In this document: piece by piece, positions 58,955 to 64,000 of the stretch | Layout of the letters: each line of letters begins with the position of its first letter | Position numbering within the stretch: the first letter of the stretch is position 1 | Assembly (NCBI GenBank): GCA_963678705.1 | Contig: OY783205.1 | Location: forward strand, 24,729,034-24,793,033 | Source of the DNA: Panorpa germanica | Lineage: Eukaryota > Arthropoda > Insecta > Mecoptera > Panorpidae | DNA: 64,000 nt | Direction: 5' to 3' | The notes under the pieces: model-generated | Seen by the model: only the letters and a program-made list of their open reading frames with translations | The model's database searches: none | What the model was told of the DNA's origin: nothing | Made by a program: the position numbers and the translations under genes

Positions 58955-61453
58955 CTACCGTATACTTTCTAGGTGAAAAAAAGAATTGACCCTTCTATCA
59001 AAATTTAATTTAAATTTTGGTTTATTACTAGTAAATTTATTTGTAACTAAATCAATCGTAGAAGAATATTCTGCACCACTAAATTGGTCTAGTATGTCAT
59101 GTACGAGAGGCAAAGTATAAACATCACTTGTCGTCTGTTCATTAAGTTTACGATAGTCGATTACAACGCAAAATTGTTTGTTCCCCGACACATCTGCTTT
59201 TTTAGGTACCATTAACAGAGGTGCGTTAAACTGTGAGTCGCATTTTTCAATAATGTTGTTAGCCAACAGTTCTTGAATATGCTTCTCAACAATTTCTTTA
59301 TGCGCATGAGATAATCTATGCGGCTTAATGTTTACAGGGTTAGGTGAGTTACTCAGTGCACTCGCACAAGATAACTTATCTACCGGGAAAAAAAATATGT
59401 TATTAAAATTATTACAGATTTCCATTAAATCTGTTAAGTATTTTGAATTAACATTTGAAAAATCTATATTATTAAATAAAAGATGTCGTAAGGATCTTTT
59501 AGGATCGTTAGGATTTCTTTTCAAAAAATGGTAAAAATTAAATTTATTTATTGGAATAATATCTGGTTTAAAATTGTCAAGTATTACATCTTTTGCTGAG
59601 GAATTAGTTATTGATATATAAAAAGTATTATTAACAGGATTAATTAATGCGTTGGCTAAAAAAACTTCAGGTAGCAATTCCTTGGCTACACAAACTCCTA
59701 CCGTAGAACCCGACATAGGAATTAATTTCCTAGTACGTGCTGGAACTATGATAATACTGTTTATGTTCAATAATGGGAATTCAAATATTTTGCCATGTTG
59801 TGAGAATTGTACGCTGTTTGTTTCCAAATTAATTACTGCTTTAAATGTACGTAAAATATCTAATCCTATGATTCCATCATGCTTAATGGGGAAATCCTCT
59901 GACACAACCTGAAAAGTATGTTTCGACCTAGAACTATCTAAAATTATAGAAGTTTTTAGTGAACCTAAAGTATAAGGCGTGCCTTCAGAGATTCCCTTTA
60001 ATAACACTTTAGATGTACTATCTATTTTGATATTATTTTTTAAAATATTTTGTTTAATTAAAGAAATTTGAGAACCAGTGTCCAATAAAAATGATACAGT
60101 CTTTGCTTTGGCTGCGACTATTCTGAATTGAACAGTGTCAGCTGTTTGCTTGTCAATAACATTTTCATTGTTACAGTTAAAATTTGTTATATCATTGGTA
60201 TTTTGTATTTCTTTAATCTCAATATTTTTATTTAAACTATTAAATTTACGTAAATGGTGATTATAAAAAGAACGTGAATTTTGTTTTGTATTTTTAGTAA
60301 AAGATACTTGAGGACCATCAGATTCAAGATGTCTCGATCTTTTACAATAAACAGAAGGTTTTGAAAATACCGTATCTCTCCTACAAATATTAATTTGCGC
60401 GACAGGATATACCGTATCCGCATTTTCCTTCTTGATAAAACAATATTTCTCTAAATGACCATTTTTTTTACAATAGTTACAAAAAAAAGTTTTAAATTTT
60501 GTTTCGACTTCGTTAGCAAATTGTTCACTTGAAACTGGTTCACTACTAGAAATAGAATGACTTGAATCTGTTTTAAATTCAACATGCCTTCTTCTTTCTA
60601 GAGTGCGCCACCGTGTTTCAAGAAAATTCGTAAAATCATTTAGGGTTGGTAATTCAGAAGTATTTCTGTTTTCCCATTCCTTTAATGTGTTAAAATCTAA
60701 CTTGGTCTTTAAAAAATGTATAAAAATAAAATCTGAATGATTAGAATATATTCCCAACTCGGTTAATGCTCTAATCGATTCATTAATTTCGTCTAAAAAA
60801 TTTTTGATATTAGTTTCTGATTCTAAACGTATAACATTGTAGTTTATCAAATTGTTTAAATAGGTTTCAATAAGTGCTACCTTGTTATCATAACGTTTAC
60901 AAAGGATGTTCCAAACAATTTCATAATTATCGTTTGTTAAAGGATAATTCTTTATGAGTTTGAGTGGTTCTCCTGTCAAATTTAATTTTAAATAATGCAT
61001 TTTTTCAATGTTTGATAGTTTGCTATTATTACGAATTAAATTTGTAAATAATTCCATGAAACTTTGCCAATTAGTATATTCTCCATCAAAAACGGTTAGT
61101 TGCATTGGACTTAAGTTTAAATTTCTTATTGAATCTATGCTTTTTGAGTCATCCACAATATGTGTATCATTCTCAAATGTTTGCTTATAATTCAACAAGG
61201 AAATAAGAGTGTCGTCATAAATACTTTCAACTTCCATAGACTTACTAACGATAGCCGTAGCTTCTTCATTTTTTAGAGTTGGAAGCAGTGCTTCTACGAT
61301 ACTATTATATTTGACCCAAGCCTTTTCTAAGTTTTTGATTTTTAATTCAACTATTGTTAAGGATGTTGATTGGACTTCTAAATTTTTTGAAAACTCATTA
61401 ATTAGATTGATTGTATTCTCAACTAATGTGAGGGAATGAACGTTCGGTGCCAT
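58955..61453 (-). CDS. LTR element Gag-protease with start of reverse transcriptase
   Basis: One 832-codon frame. About residues 115-210 match the DUF1759-type Gag domain (FDGEYTNWQSFMELFTNLI, LTGEPLKLIKNYPLTNDNYE). Near residue 325 lies a CCHC zinc knuckle, CNYCKKNGHLEKYC. A retropepsin motif, LLDTGSQISLI, is near 455. The Gypsy-type RT start follows towards the end (PHRLSHAHKEIVEKHIQELL, then PLLMVPKK and VVIDYRKLNEQTT). DUF1759 Gag is more often met in BEL/Pao elements, while this RT is of the Gypsy type. Gag would form the particle, the protease would mature it, and the RT would copy the RNA. The element as a whole is broken and is treated as a fossil. Confidence 0.85.
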   Translation of the reverse strand: MAPNVHSLTLVENTINLINEFSKNLEVQSTSLTIVELKIKNLEKAWVKYNSIVEALLPTLKNEEATAIVSKSMEVESIYDDTLISLLNYKQTFENDTHIVDDSKSIDSIRNLNLSPMQLTVFDGEYTNWQSFMELFTNLIRNNSKLSNIEKMHYLKLNLTGEPLKLIKNYPLTNDNYEIVWNILCKRYDNKVALIETYLNNLINYNVIRLESETNIKNFLDEINESIRALTELGIYSNHSDFIFIHFLKTKLDFNTLKEWENRNTSELPTLNDFTNFLETRWRTLERRRHVEFKTDSSHSISSSEPVSSEQFANEVETKFKTFFCNYCKKNGHLEKYCFIKKENADTVYPVAQINICRRDTVFSKPSVYCKRSRHLESDGPQVSFTKNTKQNSRSFYNHHLRKFNSLNKNIEIKEIQNTNDITNFNCNNENVIDKQTADTVQFRIVAAKAKTVSFLLDTGSQISLIKQNILKNNIKIDSTSKVLLKGISEGTPYTLGSLKTSIILDSSRSKHTFQVVSEDFPIKHDGIIGLDILRTFKAVINLETNSVQFSQHGKIFEFPLLNINSIIIVPARTRKLIPMSGSTVGVCVAKELLPEVFLANALINPVNNTFYISITNSSAKDVILDNFKPDIIPINKFNFYHFLKRNPNDPKRSLRHLLFNNIDFSNVNSKYLTDLMEICNNFNNIFFFPVDKLSCASALSNSPNPVNIKPHRLSHAHKEIVEKHIQELLANNIIEKCDSQFNAPLLMVPKKADVSGNKQFCVVIDYRKLNEQTTSDVYTLPLVHDILDQFSGAEYSSTIDLVTNKFTSNKPKFKLNFDRRVNSFFHLESIR

Positions 61454-62442
61454 TGTACTTAATTAAAGTTATATATAATATACAGACTAAAGATTATTTT
61501 GTACCAATAAACGACTCTCCGAAAAATAGGATTCTGACAAGGAAAAATTGTTAGCGAAAACAGTAACTCACAGGAAATTTCCGATGGGGCTCAGACACCG
61601 CAGTTGTAACAGGAAGGTAGTCTCTCTGATTGAACAGACTGCTATCTAACTGCTTCAGCTCTTTACTTCTCCTTTTCAAAATTCCCTCTCGTTCAAAAAA
61701 AGATGTTGTTCTAAAAAAATATTAACATAAATTAGTATAATTGCGGAAACAATTATAAAAAATATTATAGTAAATATGCAAAAGTATTGGATATAATACT
61801 ATAAAAAAATTAATAGCTTCAATGATGGACAAGGATGCTACAAAAAAATACTTGGATTATAGCAAATATTCAAAAGTATTGAATATAATACTAAAAAAAA
61901 ATATCAATAGCCTCATTAACAACGTTGCTACTAAAAAAATGCTTGGATTATAGTAAATATTCAAAAGTACTGAATATAATACTAAAAAAAAATGATAGCC
62001 TCGTTAAAAATAATGCTATTAATAAAAAAAATACAATTATCAATTTATAATAATAATTATATACAAAAAGAAAGATACTGTCTTATTATACTTAAAAAAA
62101 ATTCTTTCGATTTTGATCTATGTACAGCTGTGTGCAGTGTTCTGGAAACGATTAACATCGATTTAGATTATTCCATGTGTTCTAGAAGCATCCATCCATT
62201 CGCTGGGGGCAAAAGATTTCTTTTTTTTCTGGTTCAGCGGGCTGTAGTTTTGCATCCACCGGACTTGTAGAAAATTATGTGAAATACAGATGAAACGACG
62301 TTCTAGCTCGTACTCTTCGGCAATTTTAGAAATAATCCATCGGCGTAGTGGCATCCAGATTAATTGATCTGCATCCAGGTGTAGAATATATAGAAAAAAA
62401 TTTTGGGCGTACCTCTTGGATATTTATGTGTAGGAATATCTC
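61454..62442 (-). other. Leader of the LTR element
   Basis: About 1 kb of AT-rich untranslated sequence between the primer-binding site and the gag start. It holds a three-unit tandem repeat at 61765-62035. Small frames here have no motifs. Confidence 0.7.
61765..62035. repeat. Three ~92-bp tandem repeats in the LTR element leader
   Basis: Units start at 61765, 61857 and 61948, each with TTATAG[TC]AAATAT[GT]CAAAAG and ATATAATACTA, then an A-run and a variable end (GATGCTAC, GTTGCTAC, ATGCTATT). Confidence 0.85.
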
Positions 62443-62464
62443 TTCGAGACCCCACCTGACACCA
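62443..62464 (-). other. Primer-binding site of the LTR element
   Basis: Two bases inside the 5' LTR the minus strand reads TGGTGTCAGGTGGGGTCTCG and then AA. Its complement has the form of a tRNA 3' end (TTCGA loop, acceptor strand, CCA). The acceptor CCTGACA resembles a leucine tRNA; that identity is tentative. Confidence 0.75.
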
Positions 62465-62466
62465 TT

Positions 62467-63287
62467 TGTTGTAAGTAAGATTCGAGGGCGGATGTTACAC
62501 CTGACATCAATGTTGTAAAAAGAGGTCGGATTGTCGTTCTAAAAGGAGATTACTCAGCTTGCTAATACATCACGCAGTGTTGCTAGTTTCTGGAAGTAGA
62601 TTCTTCAGTTTGACGATCATCCACCTTCTTGAATTACTCACGTTGATAAGAATTAAGTCTCTTCAGATGATTAATAGGATTCTTGTTAAGACGGTGTATT
62701 GTTGCAATTAGAGAATACTTGAGCGGTCTAAAGTAACCTCGTTGCAACATACGACGGTTGAACAATTAGTATCTTTTTATTACTATTAATACAAACACTT
62801 TTATTAAAATATATCATTTATTCGTTGTAATATTATATCTACGTACTTAATTACAATAGTATTTTATTGGATTAATAAAGATGCCAGATATAAAACAAAA
62901 TGTAATTCTAGTGTTATAATTTGATTAATAGTTAAAATGTGCTCACTATTGAATACTTAGATGTTACAATTGGAGTATTGTACGAACGAAGTACAATTAG
63001 TAAACACTTGGTTGAGACTCAGGAGAAGACTGACTTTTTGACTAGCGTGCAGATTAATATATAATGATTTATTTCACATCACAATATGCCAATACTGAGT
63101 TACCAGCATTAAAACAATATAAAATCTCCACAGACCAGAGTCAATGTTTACAAGCGCTAAATACAAATAATTATTTATTACAATATTAATACTAAAATTA
63201 AAGATAACGTAATATAATTCTTATAAAATAAATAACATTTATATTAAAAATAGGAAGGATAAGTACGACTTATGCGTACTTACAACA
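62467..63287 (-). repeat. 5' LTR of the Gypsy-type element
   Basis: 821 bp, the same length as the other LTR and nearly identical to it. Confidence 0.95.
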
Positions 63288-63335
63288 ATATAATTCACTT
63301 TTATAGAAATTAAGACATAGGTCACAAGCCTATTA
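63288..63335 (+). mobile_element. TIR element family B, copy 4, right part
   Basis: ATATAATTCACTTTTATAG to CATAGGTCACAAGCCTATT restores the right terminal repeat of the interrupted family B copy. Confidence 0.8.
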
Positions 63336-64000
63336 TTGAATTGTAAGCTACTAGATAACCGAGGGTAAATATTGACAAAGTAATAAAATATAATAAAAAC
63401 ATTTTAGACAAATTATGAGTTCTAATGCACATTTATCCAATATTAATAATTCAACCGTACTTGATCATACGAGAGACCTGATTTCTTTTTGTTTTCCAAA
63501 ACAATATTATGATAAGACATCTAGATACAAAAAATAAAACCAAACGAAATACTACAATATTAAAATACCATCGAATATTGAAATTATCACTTAAAAGCGA
63601 ACACAAAATTGGTTCTTCCGTTGCTTTACCAATTTTGTGTTGAAGAAGCCATCGTTCGATACTTCTCGAGTTTCCTCGGATGTTCGCTGGAGGTAGTAGA
63701 AAAGTTTTCCAAGAAATTTTTACCTAAAACTGGCCCGGGTTTAGGGTCGGGTCAGTGATGATGTCTAGACTAGACTGGAGTCTACAATTTCGTTAGGTAA
63801 CAAAGTCCCGAATTATTAAATAATATAAAGCTTTACTAAATATGAAATTTGATTGATTTCTGTTAACGAAATCACCTATTAATTAAGGATCAACATTCGA
63901 CGAAATAGAATTATTAAAAATAACAAAATATTTGTAATTACAGACATACATATTATTTATAAATTATTTTCGCTGGAACTGCAACTGCAAGTGCAGGTAT
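63336..64000. other. No gene seen
   Basis: Unique-looking sequence to the window end. A GC-richer patch at 63725-63770 (TGGCCCGGGTTTAGGGTCGGG) has no recognised meaning. Confidence 0.5.

Larger units (their letters stand above)
57820..63287 (-). mobile_element. Ty3/Gypsy-type LTR retrotransposon, young but broken
   Basis: Two 821-bp direct repeats bound the element, each starting TGTTGT and ending ACAACA. A 4-bp ATAT target duplication flanks it. On the minus strand the order is 5' LTR, primer-binding site, about 1 kb leader, a gag-protease-partial reverse transcriptase frame, purine-rich tract, 3' LTR. The LTRs look almost identical by eye, so insertion is recent. The coding part is incomplete, consistent with about one large break, so it would depend on other copies. 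It is inserted inside a family B copy. Confidence 0.9.

Overview
The window is 64 kb of AT-rich, repeat-packed eukaryotic DNA that looks like an insect chromosome. The signs are mariner, hAT-type and TTAA-flanked transposon remnants, several LINE families, spliced genes with TATA boxes and a Ty3/Gypsy-type LTR element. I cannot fix the order; arginine/proline-rich multi-peptide precursors of the kind found here recall those of true bugs and Hymenoptera. I recognise no housekeeping gene.

The main content is a tandem segmental duplication (about 7110-13173 and 13342-17277) that carries two paralogous spliced genes. Each has a TATA box and an 18-nt first exon coding MANPIM. A roughly 400-bp intron follows, then one long repetitive exon that completes a signal peptide ending GVRA. 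The products (388 and 407 aa) are secreted precursors built from short repeats ending in R-x-x-R processing sites. Gene 1 has amplified a 23-residue Arg/Pro-rich unit ten times. Gene 2 has amplified a decapeptide (NPNEAMYRQY) and a Trp/Tyr-rich module. Both introns also hold a short open exon, in phase with exon 1, that would give a different signal peptide and a small secreted peptide. This pair is the best candidate for an undescribed system: a gland-type or antimicrobial-type polypeptide factory.

The rest is mobile-element sediment. There is an ORF1-only LINE copy between the two genes (10420-11560), and 3' fragments of at least three more LINE types (6040, 19575, 29240, 31160, 33295, 40724, 50755). 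There are two mariner remnants (36975-37565 and 38130-38650) and an hAT-type MITE with an 8-bp target duplication (34392-34933). A related 226-bp palindrome lies at 42799-43024. A family with TTAA termini has six copies, a 630-bp TIR family (called B) has four, and two small MITE families share an end. At 57820-63287 a young LTR element has inserted into a family B copy. Long AT-rich stretches, notably 3846-6030, 21849-24636, 43025-50748 and 55301-57268, hold no gene I can support.
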